From Megascapheus bottae (taxonomy: Eukaryota; Chordata; Mammalia; Rodentia; Geomyidae): a DNA stretch of 64,000 nucleotides. Made by a program: the position numbers and the translations under genes. The notes below the pieces were generated by a model. It worked only from the letters and a program-made list of their open reading frames with translations, made no database searches and was not told where the DNA came from. The stretch lies in NCBI GenBank assembly GCA_024803745.1, contig JANJXV010000024.1:21089927-21153926 (forward strand), in the 5' to 3' direction. This document shows, in pieces, positions 33,745 through 45,773 of the stretch (position 1 is the stretch's first letter; each line of letters begins with the position of its first letter).

Positions 33745-33858
33745 TTTTTTATTTTACTTTTTATGATTGAGGTAATGTATAGAGGGGTTGCAGTTACTTT
33801 CGCCACGTAGTAGTTACAATACTTCTCACACTTTGATACCCCTTCTCAACTTCTTCCT
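33745..33858 (-). mobile_element. Short L1 3' terminus
   Basis: 'gaggtaatgtatagaggggt' and 'tttgataccccttctcaa' in antisense order; about 110 bp only. Confidence 0.7.
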
Positions 33859-33974
33859 TGTGTGAATGGTTTACTTGGTAGACTAGGTAGGTGTGGATTT
33901 GATTCTTGTTCTCACCAATCATGTTTTGTACAGGTGTCTTCTGAGGACTTGACACCTGTTTATGCTGCTGGTGC

Positions 33975-34079
33975 CTCTCCTCCTCCTCCTCCTCCTCCTC
34001 CTCCTCCTCCTCCTCCTCCTCCTCCTCCTCCTCCTCTTCTTCTTCTCCTTCTCCTTCTTCTTTTCCTTCTCCTTCTTTT
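33975..34079. repeat. (TCC)n/(TTC)n microsatellite at a SINE 3' end
   Basis: About 20 pure TCC units, then mixed TTC/CTC triplets. It produces poly-Pro/Leu (+) and poly-Glu (-) frames that are not genes. Confidence 0.96.
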
Positions 34080-34292
34080 GTTGGTTGTAGGACTTGAACT
34101 CTGGGCATTGTCCTTGAGCTCTTCAGCTCAAGGCTGTCACTCTTGAGCCACAGTACCACTTCCGGTTTTCTAGTGATTAATTGGAGATAAGAGTCTCATG
34201 GATTTTAGTGCTGGGCTGGCTTTGAACCGCTATCCTCAGATCTCAGCCTCCTGAGTAGCTAGGATTACAGGTGTGAGCCACCATGCCTGGCT
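34080..34292 (-). mobile_element. 7SL/B1-Geo composite SINE
   Basis: Inverted copy with preserved linker 'attaattggagataagagtc' and 7SL end 'gtgtgagccaccatgcctgg'. Confidence 0.9.
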
Positions 34293-34319
34293 TTGCTTAT
34301 TCTTTCATTTATTTATTTT

Positions 34320-34537
34320 TGGTGCTGGTCCTGGGGTTTGAACTTAGGGTACTAGGGTCGCTGAGCTTTTATGCTCAAGGCTAGTATTCTACCAGTCGAG
34401 ACATTTCTGGATTTTTGTTGGCTAATTGGAGATAAGAGCCTTACAGATTTTCCTGCCTAGGCCGGGCTAGAACTACAGTCCTCAGATCTCAGCCTTCTGA
34501 GTAGCTAGGATTACAGGCCTGAGCCACTGATGCCAGT
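34320..34537 (-). mobile_element. 7SL/B1-Geo composite SINE
   Basis: Second inverted copy 28 bp from the first, differing enough to be an independent insertion. 'tgcttatt' flanks both sides. Confidence 0.87.
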
Positions 34538-34540
34538 ACA

Positions 34541-35994
34541 TGCTTATTTTTACTGTAGCTTCAGTTTTACTTGCTGGTTCCATCGGTAAGCTGCCTACAT
34601 AGATAAGCAGAGGTTTTCCTAGCCAAAAGGAAAAAAGAGATTTAGAATGAAAGGAACTAAAAAGGTAAAAAATAAAACGTCCCTTCCTGCATGCACGCTT
34701 GTACCTCCTGCCAGAATTGTCATCTTTCTTCCTTTCAAGTTCACATGCCCATTCTTTGACAATCTTGCCATTCTGTTATTTGTTCCCATCTTTTTTCCCT
34801 TTGGGTTCTTTGCTGACTTTGGGCCTCCTGATGTCTTTGAAGTCATGAGTTCTAGTCTTGTTCTTTCAAATTGCTGCCCCTTAGCCTATTTCAGGCATTG
34901 TATGAAAGTGACCTCCACTATTGTGTGCTGGCTGACACTGGCTCATTCCTCCTTGCAGCCTGCTTCTGTGCCTGTGCCTTTATTTCCCTGGCTTCTGACC
35001 TAGCTATTCATTCAACCCTGTAGCCTCCCCTAGCAGACTGATGGGCTTCCGTCCCTCTGTGTTCACAGCTTTGGCTGTCCTCCCAGTTTTGTTTATACTT
35101 CCTTTCCAGTTCAGCACAATACATCTGTGGATAACTCTGCAAAATTCTCCTCCCAACTACCCGGCCCCAGGAATCTTTCTTTCCGTGTGCAGCCCTTTCC
35201 TCGAACACACCAGTCCCTTGATTGAACGTCAATTACTTTTATTACATGAAAGACTAAACTCAAAGTCTTTGCTCAACTTTTTGATTGGAAAGTACCTGCC
35301 ATTTACAAGGCATGGGAGAAAGGAGCAATGGTGTTAATGGCACATGCTCTGAGGCCCAAAGTCTGGGCTCCACTCATGACCCTGACCCTGAATCACCTGA
35401 AGAGCTTATATAGCAGGTTATGTGGAGGGCATAGTATTTGCCCTCTGTTGAGATAGCTTCATTCAGCTCAGTGCCTGTGCAGAACCCAGAATGCAGGGAA
35501 TGTAGCAGGTGTGAAAAGAGAATGTGCCAGGGCTCAGGGCTTCAGTGGGGCTCTGACTCGAAAGGATCAGGACCAGGATGGATCAAGACAAGGACTGATT
35601 TTTATCGCTTCTCTCTGGAGGGCTCATCTCTGTTCTCTTTCCCTCTTTGTCTGCCTTCTGCTTCTTTTTGCTCTTGGGAGTGGCTGGGTCTCCTCAGAGC
35701 TCCCGAATCCCCATGCCTTTGGAGGAGCTGCCAGGCAGAGGATCTAGACTCCAGATGCCTGGAGAAAGCATAAGCCTTTCGGCTCAGCTATTGCGACATG
35801 TAACTGAGAGCAACTGTGGGCTCCGTGGCTGAGTCTGATAGGACAGATGTGGCTAACTGAGCACTTAGACAATGACTACCTTCTGTATGCATGCTTACTA
35901 CTTTCATGCTTACCGCATCCTTATAGGCCTTCTTCACTGGGCCAGGCTCCATGCCCTCTGTATGGACATCTATATCCCGATTTTCAAATCATTG

Positions 35995-35998
<4 letters not shown>
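34541..35998. other. Unique sequence
   Basis: 1.45 kb. Open frames up to 118 codons on + (34647-35003, 35438-35773) show no domain and no consistent splice sites. Confidence 0.45.

Positions 35999-36045
<47 letters not shown>
35999..36045. repeat. (CT)n microsatellite
   Basis: About 23 CT units. Confidence 0.96.
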
Positions 36046-36049
<4 letters not shown>

Positions 36050-39000
36050 GATTTTTGTAGCATGCTTTTTTCCTATCTTTTCTCATCCACAAGATGCTCT
36101 TCCTCTTTGTGTTTGTAAATATTTGCCCTTCTGCCTTTCCATGCTCACCCATAAGATGCCCTTGGAGGTTATCTGTTTACCATCTGGGGAGGACTGGCAG
36201 CCCCTGGAAGGCAGGAGACATATCCACAGCTGCTCTGAATGGCCACGTCCACCTCTATACAGCACCCCTTCCCAAGAGATTATGCTTTTATTCTTACATA
36301 AAATGGTTACTTACTCAGGAAATTCCTGCCACTTACACACTGACAGCGGCCTCTTCCTTGATGTCAGAATTGTGTCAAAAAGAGCAGTTTCCCTAATTGC
36401 TTTCTCTACCTTTGGAGAGATGCAGTTGTCAGCAGGACAGGGCAAGGGACCTATTTGATGTTCTCTGTGTAATAGTATTGGGCCTCCAGGAGATAGCAGG
36501 ATTCTTGATATCACAGTTCTGGCTGGGCTTGGAGAATGTTTTGCCATCTATATTGGGAAAGTGTTATTTATCTCCTGCAGCTGGAGGAGTGTTCTGCTCT
36601 CGATTACCTCAGCCAAAGAGACTCTGGATGTCCCTCGTGTTTCAGGAGACCCTCTGGGAAAGCTTTGTATGGTCCTTGGCCTCTGACATCACGATGAGGC
36701 AGACTTTTTCTTTCTCATGAGAAGCAATTGGAATGAACCGATGGCTACCTCTTAACTGCTGTTCTTAAGTAGGTTAAACAAAGATGCATGCCCCCCTTTT
36801 GTGGAAGGAAAATGGGCAGAACCACATTGAGTGAGAACACACAATGGCTGCACGTTTCTTTTGAAAATTCTCTTTGTTGAGTAATCCTGCTGACTTCCTT
36901 TCTCTGTGGAGAGAAATAAACCACTCACTGTCCAGAAGGGGAAAGAAAATGGACAGCCAGGGCTCACGATTCTTGGCCCTAAGGGACAGTCATAAAAGAT
37001 GCAAGAACACTTGATTTGCTCCTCCATGTTTCCCCCAGCTACAGAAACAGTGGTTATCAGCCCTTGTGATCAGAATTGTAAGGACCATCAAAGAATTTAT
37101 CCGTCAGCTATGGGAGATGTAGGGACAGTAAAACCTTCTTGGTCTAGCTTCTTGTTTGGAGAAGCTGGAATTTCTATCTTGGTTCAAGGAAAACTCAAGC
37201 CAGTCTTGCTCGGTTTGTTATAGGGCAGCACGTTCCAGAAACCCATCCCTCTCCGCTTGTTTTGGTGGGTTACAGTTACTGGGTGTCTCTTTCCGGGATC
37301 AGCCATGCTGTGCCTGAGCCCCCTCAGGGGCTCTAATGAGTATCTTTCCACCTATGCAAGAGTTTGCCTAGACATGCTATGGTGCCCAAACAGCTGTTCT
37401 TATGGAATGATCCAGAATATTTACACAAGTGGATCAGGGCTGCTGTGACTGCATTTCTTCTTTGTCTTGACCTACTGTGTCACATTTTTCCACAGTAGCC
37501 CCTCTTACCCTTCTACTTTCTCAGTAAGACCTTTTCATTGTCACCTTGTTTAGGCATCCTTTATCTTGCTGAATAAACCAGACAGTAGAGAATCATTCTT
37601 CAACTGCCTTACATCCAGAGGAGGGATGGGTGTGCCCTGGCAGCTCACACCCTTGGTCGTGAAAACTAGTGGGTAGCCTATTTCCTTGAAGTCACTGATG
37701 GGTGTACTCACCCCACTAATGAAGCTAAATCATCCCTTCTTTCTCTAATTTCACCTTTAAATAACCCTAGACCCTGCTGACCCCTAGGTATGCATCCAGA
37801 TCTGCTTTATTTCTTGGCCACAACTCTGGGAAAGGGTAAGCCAGTGACCGGGCCATTATCAAGGTCATGGGGAGAGGATCTAGACAAATAAAAATATTAT
37901 AAGACCTGCAGGTCAACCTCAAAATCCATGACTGGTCTAGTTTTAAAGCCATGGCATGGGGAAAAGGTCTAGTTCACTCTTAGGGCAAGGCAGATTCACG
38001 TGGGGTTTAGGGAAGGAGACAAACTTGAATGTCTTTTGTGATCTCAAACCAAATGTTCAGTCTCTCAGCAGACCCGATTTGAGTCTCTCCTATTGGAGAC
38101 CATTAAAAAAGTTGTCAACTGAGGGTAGAAGGCTCTGCCTTTTGCAGGCATGACCTGACCTTAATATACTGTTTTCACCTCCTGCTCCTTCCCCCGAGGG
38201 GGAGGGAGGCGGGCTACATCCCCTGGGAGTCTTGTCTCTGGCAATTTACAATAATTTTCTTTGCTGTTAAGACCCCTGGCTGTGCCTTGTTGACTGTGAT
38301 GATTGTTTTGTTTTACTTTGATGGTCAGAAAATAGGTTTGGAAGGCCATAGAAGTACCAGGGAGCAGAACAATGACATCTACTTGTAGTGTGCTAAGGAT
38401 GAGGATGGAGTGAGACGGTGTCCAAGAGCAGGAGGCAGGCAGTGAAGACTGTAGGAGACACGGATACATTGGCTTTACTGGACTTGTTCTCCAGCAGAAC
38501 ATTTGTCAGGAATTGCTTGGTGTGGTTTTGTACAGTTGAGAACAAAGGTTCTCTTTGCTTCACTCTGATTTATTCTTGGGAGAGCATAGGAAGGAGTCTT
38601 CTTTGTTCATAGCAGATTGGGTTCATCTGTATACCTTTATCTAGCACCAGGTCTGGCATGTAAGAAAGCCAGTGGGAAGTCCTTGTGACTAGAGTAGCTG
38701 GTGTATCCTTCTTCTATTGGGCTTTTGGATTTAGGAAATCCTGAAAGGTGTGAGATTGTCATGCTTCTTCCTTGGCCTTTGATTTGGGATGCCCTCTGTT
38801 TGACATTTCCATGTCCTGAGGTCTGAAGTCAGTGGGAAGAGGCAGCACGTTCATGAGAAGCTCAGAAGGGTTGGATCAGAACATCTTAGTATGAGACCTT
38901 GGCATACATTTGCCACTTGGTAGTTGAGAGACCTTGGGTGAATTTGCTTCTCCTGCTCTACTGTGGGAAGAGGCCTTACCACCCTCCAGGCTGCTCTAAT

Positions 39001-40754
39001 GATAAAGGAAGTGGATGTTGTCAAGAGAAATGAGGAGACTGGCTAAGAAATAATCACTGCAATGATGATGATCTGTATAGTAAAAGGAATAGTTTTAGGG
39101 TCCCTAAATTGTATTCCTACCCCTCTTGTTCTCAGCTATTTGAATCTAGAAAAGACAACATGGCCCTCTGACAATGCCATGTCTTTCATTTTGAGATTCA
39201 GGATGTCAGACCCAAAGCAAGAAGCAACAGAGAGCTGTTTCTGTCTTTTTGACAGCCTCTGGTGCCCATGGGTCTTTTGGACTGAGGGGTAGCATGAAAG
39301 AATTTTTAACAGAAAGAAACAAAGAGACAGTTGAAAGAGACAAAGTCAGTCAGGCTCACAACCAGCATTCCCAAAGGATCAGTTGTTATAACTTCCAAAA
39401 AAACCCTAAACAAAATCTCCTAATTAAATCTTTGATAAGTGGAGACACTGAGTTGAGTCAGGCTATTCTGCCTCCATGACTCAGATGATCCCTGAGCTCC
39501 TTGGCTGACCCAGTAGAAACCAGCTGGGCTCCTGGGGGTAGAGAAGTGGCATTCCTTTCCCACTGAGATCAGCCCCCGTGAGTGAGCAGAGAGAAAAGAA
39601 CAGGAGAACTCCCATCCTGAAGGCATTCACTTTACCCTCAGTTGCATCCTGCAGACAACTGTAGCCACTCTCCTGTAGAAATCTCCACTCTTCCAATTCC
39701 ATTTATCCTAATTCCTTCCCTTGGGTGGAGTCTCGTGATCTGAAGAGCTGACCACCTAGGAAGCTGCTTTGGAGACAATGACCGTCTACACCTCCATCCT
39801 TGCTCTCCTGTTCTGTGGAAGGCACTATGTGTGCATGGAGAAGGCAGCCAGATTCCAGAAAGTCTAACTGCACAGTATGAGGGAGAATGGAGGTTTTGCA
39901 GGAGAATGTGTGCTTTTGAGGGGTGATCTTCAGTTAGTCCCAACACACTTAGGGAAATTCAAAGTAGTATTGGCGTGGAAATGTGCAAGAGTGAGGAGCA
40001 TAGACTCCCCAGGACAGACTCATGGTAAGAGGGCAAGGAGCTCTAACCTTGCACCTACCCTCTGTTATGTGCTTTACTTTGTTTCTCCTGGAATTAACTA
40101 GTTCTTGACCTGCTATGATTCTCATCTCCGCAGAGGATGTCTGGTGTCATGACTGTGTTAAATCCGGGACTGGCAGATCCTAGATATGCAAGTGTTATTA
40201 CCGGGGCACTAAGAAGAGGCCAACAAGACAACTACCTGTCCAGCTGTGGTGGGTGAGCAGGCTGCGTTTTCTTAGCAAACAGACTTGGCCTTGCCTTTGG
40301 TTTCTGCAGGGGGCCGATTCTTGTGCTCCTTCACTTTATCTTGTGTCAAGAGAGGCAATAATAAACAAAGTACATGGCCAACAGCAGGGAATGAAATTAG
40401 AGTGGATATTTTGGCTGCCACACTGGGGGCCAGGCAGAAGAGCAAAGAGGAAATACAAGCTCAGAAGAGAGGCTAACCTTTGTCCTACATTTCCAGAAAT
40501 CTGCAGATGGTCCAGCAGCAGCCCTGTCACCATTAACCTCTTGATGCTAATGGTGCCTGGTTTGCATTCCCGTTAACCTTTCCTGGCTTGGTTTCTGTAA
40601 CTGACAGCAGCACATGTCATTTCTAGTGAAGGTTTCCAGAGACACAGAATAAAATGAAATGCAACAAACCCCCAACGTTTGTGCCCCAGCTGAAGGCAAA
40701 GGGCCATTTTTGACTAGACTTAAGGGGTAAGGGGCTTGGGGTAGAGGATGAATT
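36046..40754. other. Longest repeat-poor stretch
   Basis: 4.7 kb in which I recognise no SINE, LINE or LTR; degraded MIR-like scraps are possible near 38640 and 38920. Open frames of 60-113 codons are scattered over all frames. If the window lies in or near a gene, this is a reasonable place to look for unannotated exons, but nothing in the sequence demands it. Confidence 0.45.
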
Positions 40755-40880
40755 CTTTTATGTATTGATTCAACATTTCTTCTGAGTCTGTGGAGGCCAG
40801 ATACAATACCAAGCCAGAGACACAGAGATGACAAGATAGTCTCTACTTTGGGGAATTGGGGAACAAGAGTGTAAGGACAG
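40755..40880 (+). repeat. Ancient mammalian repeat, 5' part
   Basis: 'attgattcaacatttcttct', then 'agagacacagagatgacaag' and 'gtctctactttgggga' have the layout of a dispersed element whose start is 'ttcaacaaatatttattgag'. Same family as 59935-61050. Name not assigned. Confidence 0.45.
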
Positions 40881-40969
40881 CAGCTTTCTAAGGGCACACA
40901 GATTCATCTTGATAGAGATCTTAGGGACCTCAGCTTCTGGCAGACAGCTTTGACAAACTTTTCCTGAAA

Positions 40970-41155
40970 GCTTAGCTGTTTAGGAAGCTGGAGGATCACA
41001 GTTTGAAGGCAGCCTGTGCAGGAAAAGCTATGAGACTCCAGCTCCATTGGAACCAGCAAAATGTTGGACTGGAAGCCTGGCTCAAGTAGAAGAACACTAT
41101 CTGTAGAACAAAGAAGCGGGACAAACATGAGGCCCAAGTGCAAACCCCTGTACCA
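40970..41155 (+). mobile_element. Old 7SL/Geo-type SINE
   Basis: 'ggaagctggaggatcacag', 'gaaggcagcctgtgcaggaa', then 'gcctggctcaagtagaagaa' mark the two halves. Strongly diverged. Confidence 0.6.
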
Positions 41156-42059
41156 CCAAACAATTGAGGAAACAAACTTTTCTGAGATTATTTTTGATTC
41201 ACTCAAGATTCCAAGAAAAGACACAGAGAAAGCCCTGTATCCTCCCTTAACATTTCCCCACTGGTGCCACTGTGTGTGGCTTTCCCACAAGCTGCCAGAC
41301 TCTCAGTGTGTTTTCTTTGTGCTGTCTTCCATTCTTGACTCTTCTCCTTGGTGGATGCCCTTCCTCTCAGTGGTACGGCCTTTTCATGCTGCATGGTCTC
41401 TTCAGGTAGGAACCCAGGAGTTCCTGTTACTGTGAGGACTTACATGTATAGAGCATAGTCCTAGAAGGGGGAAGCTTGCTATGGTGGATCTTAGGTCTTT
41501 ATGCCTTTTCTCCATTTATATGGACACTGCGGTGCTTCCCTGGGGTTGGGCTTAAGAGAAGTCATAATCAAGGATATTATAATGGCAGTAAGGTGATGGA
41601 GCCTTTGCTGTGGCTGGGGCCATGAACCTGGATTTCGTGTTGCATCTTGTCCTCAGGCACCCCTATTGGCCTGTCTCATGACCATTGTGTGCAGAGGCTG
41701 AGGTGAAGTGAATTAGCTGCTAATAGCAGAGTCAAGACTGTGCAACCTGTCAGCCCTGCTCCTGACGTCCACCTCGGCAAAGGAATAAATGGATTCTCAG
41801 GAGCCCAGGAAATGTTGCATTGGGAATGTCAGTAGGACAAGGATGGTCTGGTGGTCTGCAAAGCATGTCAGCCACATTTCTTCTTCCTCACCCATGTTTA
41901 ACTCAAAATGGGGCCAGAGTTCTGTTCCAGCCTTTCCCACACATCTCCATATCCCAGGGCTTCCGAACCTTCTCAGACCCCGCACACCTCTTCTTCTTTT
42001 ATCTCTGTCCATCCTTCTTCATATTGTATTTTCTTTCTAACCGTCAGTTCCTTGACTTG
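41156..42059. other. Unique sequence
   Basis: Nothing recognised. Confidence 0.45.
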
Positions 42060-42148
42060 TTCCCTCCTTCCCTTCCTCCATCCCTTCCTCCCTCCCTTCT
42101 TTCCTTCCTTCCTTTTTTCTCTTTCTCTATTTCTTTCTTTTTCCCCAT
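42060..42148. repeat. Polypyrimidine tract (CCTT/CTTT-rich)
   Basis: Nearly pure C/T for about 88 bp without a strict unit; open + frames across it are Pro/Ser/Phe-rich artefacts. Confidence 0.85.
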
Positions 42149-42631
42149 CTTGCCCTACCTATCTACGAATCCTCATCCTCCACTTTTCCTTGGCTTCCAT
42201 TTTCCATGCTCTCGGGCTGTTGAGGGTATGTTCCACTTGGAGGGGAATCACTGAGTCCTGCTCACAGAATGTTTGGTTCCAGATTCTTCACTCTATTGCA
42301 GTACCAGCTCTAAATCTCAGTACATTAGACACAACACTCCATAACCCAGGAAGTGAGCCCATACCTGAAAGATTCTGCTGTATTTAGAGGAAATTGGGAT
42401 TTAATTAGTGGTCCCTTTTATACCACTGTCAATATGCTACTGTTACATTTATGGGGTTGTGTGGGTATCCTCCAGTGACTAATTACATGAAATGTCTCTT
42501 CTTTGTTAAGGTCTAATAAACACAAGCAATATATAAAGTTGAATTTGGCTCTGGCACCAACAGTGAGATTGAGATTCTTACTTTGAATAGGGTCTTATAT
42601 TTCTTCTCTTTAAGGTAATAGTAGTTTTGTA
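42149..42631. other. Unique sequence
   Basis: Nothing recognised. Confidence 0.4.
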
Positions 42632-42819
42632 ATTTTTTTGCCAGTCCTGTGCCTTGAACTCAGGGCCTTGGCACTGTCCTTGGGCTTTCTCAAGGCTAGA
42701 ACTCTACCACTTGAGCCACAGCACCATTTCTGGCTTTTTTTCTTTGTATGTGGTACCGAGGAATCGAACCTCAGTCTTCATGCATGCTAGGCAAGCACTC
42801 TGACAAACTCCTGGCCCGT
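42632..42819 (-). mobile_element. IDL-Geo SINE
   Basis: Inverted copy, complete except for a small deletion in the ID half ('gcactctgacaaactcctgg'). Confidence 0.9.
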
Positions 42820-43524
42820 ATTTTCTTTTTTTAATCACTGGGTAGGTGATATTTGTAAATATTTTTCTCTTATATGAGAGAACAAATGAATAATCAAAAC
42901 ACATTCTCCTCTTCTTTTTTGGGGGGAGGTTATTATGAAAAGACCACAACAACAAAGCCCCTCAACAAATAGGAACTTACATTTACATTGTCCCATAGTG
43001 GCTCATTTCCCAGTCTCCAGTGGTTATGTTTCATCAGCTCAGGAACCGTGTTTTCTAGGTGTGCAGAAAGGTTAGCCCTCCATGCTTAGCCACGTGGGAA
43101 GCTTCGGGCTCCCTTTCCTGTCCCGTATGTTCCTAGACAACCTCAAAGCAGCCGCCATCAAGACTTCTTGGAAGCATCAATCCAGAAAGAGAACTCAAAG
43201 GATCATCAGGGACCTCTTGCCACCTAAAGCCCAAAATGCTGAGTCCACTTTCCTGAGAAGCTACGGCTGGTGCAGTCATTGCCTGCTTGCCCTAGGCTCT
43301 AGGGAGAAGGAGTGGGCAGTTCATGTCGTGTGTGGTGGATCTTTACTGTGAAGGTTCTAGAGATGGCTGGGGAGGGGAATGGTGACACAGCAGTGGGAAT
43401 GCCCATTAACATCACTGAACTGGCCCCCACAAGTGGTTAAGTACGATACATAGCTCATCACAGTGAAAGTCATTTCCTAACTGCTGGGCATTCGTTGAAA
43501 AAGGCAGCAATTCTATGAAATGGC
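42820..43524. other. Unique sequence
   Basis: Nothing recognised. Confidence 0.4.
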
Positions 43525-43928
43525 TTAATAAAATAGGATATAACCATTTGTACAGTGGGATATTATTCAGCCTTAAACAGGGGATTCTGATCCTTGCTGT
43601 ATTATGGGTGGATACTGAAGATGTGATGGTGGTAAATGAAAGAAACCAATCACGAGAGGATGCCATGATTCCATGGACGTGAGCTTCCTAGAATAGGCAA
43701 ATTCATAGAGACAGTGAGTAGAAGGGGGAATGCCATGGGCCAGGGAAGGGGAGGGGGCGATGGAGAGTTGTTGTGTAATTGGTGCAGAATTTCCGTGTAG
43801 GAAGAGGTGCTGTCCATGGTGGTGGTTGTATAATAATGTGAACATATTTAATGCCACTGTTCTGTACACTTAAAATAGTTCCAAATGGCCAATTTTATGT
43901 CATGTGTATTTTACCACAATAGAAAAAA
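43525..43928 (+). mobile_element. Old L1M 3' end
   Basis: 'gatattattcagccttaaa', 'ttcatagagacagtgagtag', 'gtgaacatatttaatgccac', 'tgttctgtacacttaaaat' and 'tgtattttaccacaatagaa' occur in the order of an ancient L1 ORF2 end and 3' UTR, ending in A-rich sequence. Confidence 0.85.
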
Positions 43929-44853
43929 ATATGAAACCAAACCTTGACAGGCTGCAAGGTACCAACAAAGCTGTGTCCTGTTCCAGCCCAGTGCTCTTGC
44001 GATTAATGCTAACTACTTCCCTGGGAATTGCAGTGTACGTAAGAACCAGGGCAGGCTCTGTGTCCTGACAGATGCACGCCATTACTGCATGCCAGAGAGC
44101 AAAAGGCAGCTGATAGAGACTTGACCTCTGGGCACAGAAGACTCATACACGCATGCCAGCTTGGAAAGAGGATTAATGATTTAAATGGTCCGAGGGAAAG
44201 GGATTGCTATTTAGTGTGAGCTTGGCTTACTGAGAAGGGTCCATTAATTCACATATAGGAGATCTGGGGAGAGAGATGCTGTCCTAATTATGTCTTGGGT
44301 AATTTGGTCATTTAAATGGCTAACCAATTTGCAAGTAGGTTCTTCCTCGAGGTATTGCATCTTTATTCTGTACCATTCCTTCCAGCCAGGAGCCAGACTG
44401 TTTTTTAGGTGCGGGATGTTAGCTTGTCTTTGCTGATCGCTACATCACCTTCTCTTCAGTCATGTGACCTTGTAGCTCTTCTGTGGGATTGGAAAAATGT
44501 CTAGCTGAAATAATCATCTATGTTAGCAGGATTCTTGTAGCCCTCAGAAGATACAAGGCCAAATACCATGTTTGCACTCTCTTCCATGAGTAGTTGTGGT
44601 GGGTAAGGATCAAACAATTATCTTTCAATTAAGAGGAGATTCAGAACCTGTCCGGGCTTCCTGGTGAGGCGTCTGATGGGACGGCTCAGTCTACAGCATC
44701 AGCCAGCATTCCACTGTCCAGGCAGGATCTCTCAGGAATGGATACCTTCACTTCATGAGCTCTGATGCCTGCCCTGTTTATGGCAGAGCTCTGCCATGAA
44801 CACCACTCATGAACTCATCGATGAGACCTCAAGCTGTTCCTGGCCATACAAGA
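43929..44853. other. Unique sequence
   Basis: No repeat recognised. Contains the candidate element at 44160-44345. Confidence 0.4.
44160..44345. promoter_or_regulatory. Candidate conserved noncoding element
   Basis: Repeat-free, with 'atttaaatgg' twice about 140 bp apart and homeodomain-type 'gattaatgattta', 'ccattaattcac' and 'cctaattatg'. Motif-based guess only. Confidence 0.25.
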
Positions 44854-44863
44854 TGTGTCCCCA

Positions 44864-44966
44864 GCACCATTTCTGTTTTTTTCCTGTGTATGTGGTAAGG
44901 AAGAATTGAACCTGGGTCCTCATGCATGCTAGGCAAGCATTCTACCACTAGGCTAAACTCCCTGCC
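44864..44966 (-). mobile_element. IDL monomer lacking most of the Geo half
   Basis: Contains only the ID-like monomer and the first few Geo bases in antisense ('gtgtatgtggtaaggaagaa' to 'taggctaaactccctgcc'). Flanking 'tgtccccag' at both sides suggests insertion in this form rather than later deletion. Confidence 0.8.
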
Positions 44967-45124
44967 ATGTCCCCAGTCTTTGGTTGGAGAGAAGCTTTAG
45001 GATCAATGACTTCTGCTTTTGGGAGCAAAGGCATTGAAAGTCTTAGAAGTGAAAAAAACGTGCTGGTTCTAAAGCAAGTGGTAAAGGAGCACAGAGACTT
45101 TATTGTCAAGGTGTCCTTTCATAT

Positions 45125-45395
45125 TAATAGCAGACAAAGCTACTATTTATTTTCTGTTAGGTACTGTGCTAAGCTCACTCCATGTATTCTTTTTTTTTCC
45201 TCCTTCAAAAAAATGTTACTGGCAGGCTGATGCATTTACAGTTACATTTGTAAGGTAGTGAGTACATTACTCCTTGCATGTTTATGAATAACCTTATGGA
45301 TGTGGGCATTGTTTCCATTTCACAGATAAGAGGAATGAGAGATTTGGTGACCTTACTTAGCTCATACAGCCAGTAAATGCAGAAACAAGACTCAA
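45125..45395 (+). repeat. MIR interrupted by an L1 tail
   Basis: Left: 'ctactatttattttctgtta', 'ggtactgtgctaagctcact'. Right: 'ccatttcacagataagagg', 'ccttacttagctcatacagc', 'cagtaaatgcagaaacaaga'. The split falls between the MIR 5' region and core. Confidence 0.75.
45191..45290 (-). mobile_element. Short L1 3' terminus inside a MIR
   Basis: T-run, then 'gcatttacagttacatttgt' and 'aaggtagtgagtacattact' in antisense order. About 100 bp only. Confidence 0.65.
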
Positions 45396-45574
45396 ATCAG
45401 ATATTTGAATGTGAATTTTCATATGTTTCAGCAGAACATAGCTATTCTAGGATTGTGGTTTACTCAAGGAGCTAAATATTTAGGGTCAAAGATATCTTCC
45501 TTTAATCCAAAACACATACTATATCTATATCTATATATTAATTCTATGCATTTTCCTCCTTTTTTTTCTTTTTC

Positions 45575-45773
45575 TGTTTTTGGTCAGTTGTGGGCCTTGA
45601 ACTCTGGGCCTGGGTGCTGTCCCTGAGCTCTTCAGCTCAAGGCTACTATTCTATTCTACCCCTTGAGCCACTGTGTCACTTCCAGTTTTCTGGTGATTGA
45701 TTTGAACCATGATTCTCAGATCTCATCCTCCTGAGTAACTAGGATTATACGTGTGAGCCACTGGCACCCGGCT
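45575..45773 (-). mobile_element. 7SL/B1-Geo composite SINE
   Basis: Inverted copy; most of the linker is deleted. Ends 'gtgagccactggcacccggc'. Confidence 0.85.

Noticed and set aside
33794..34159. 121-codon antisense frame with a poly-Glu block
   Set aside because: Spans a TCC microsatellite and SINE/L1 sequence.
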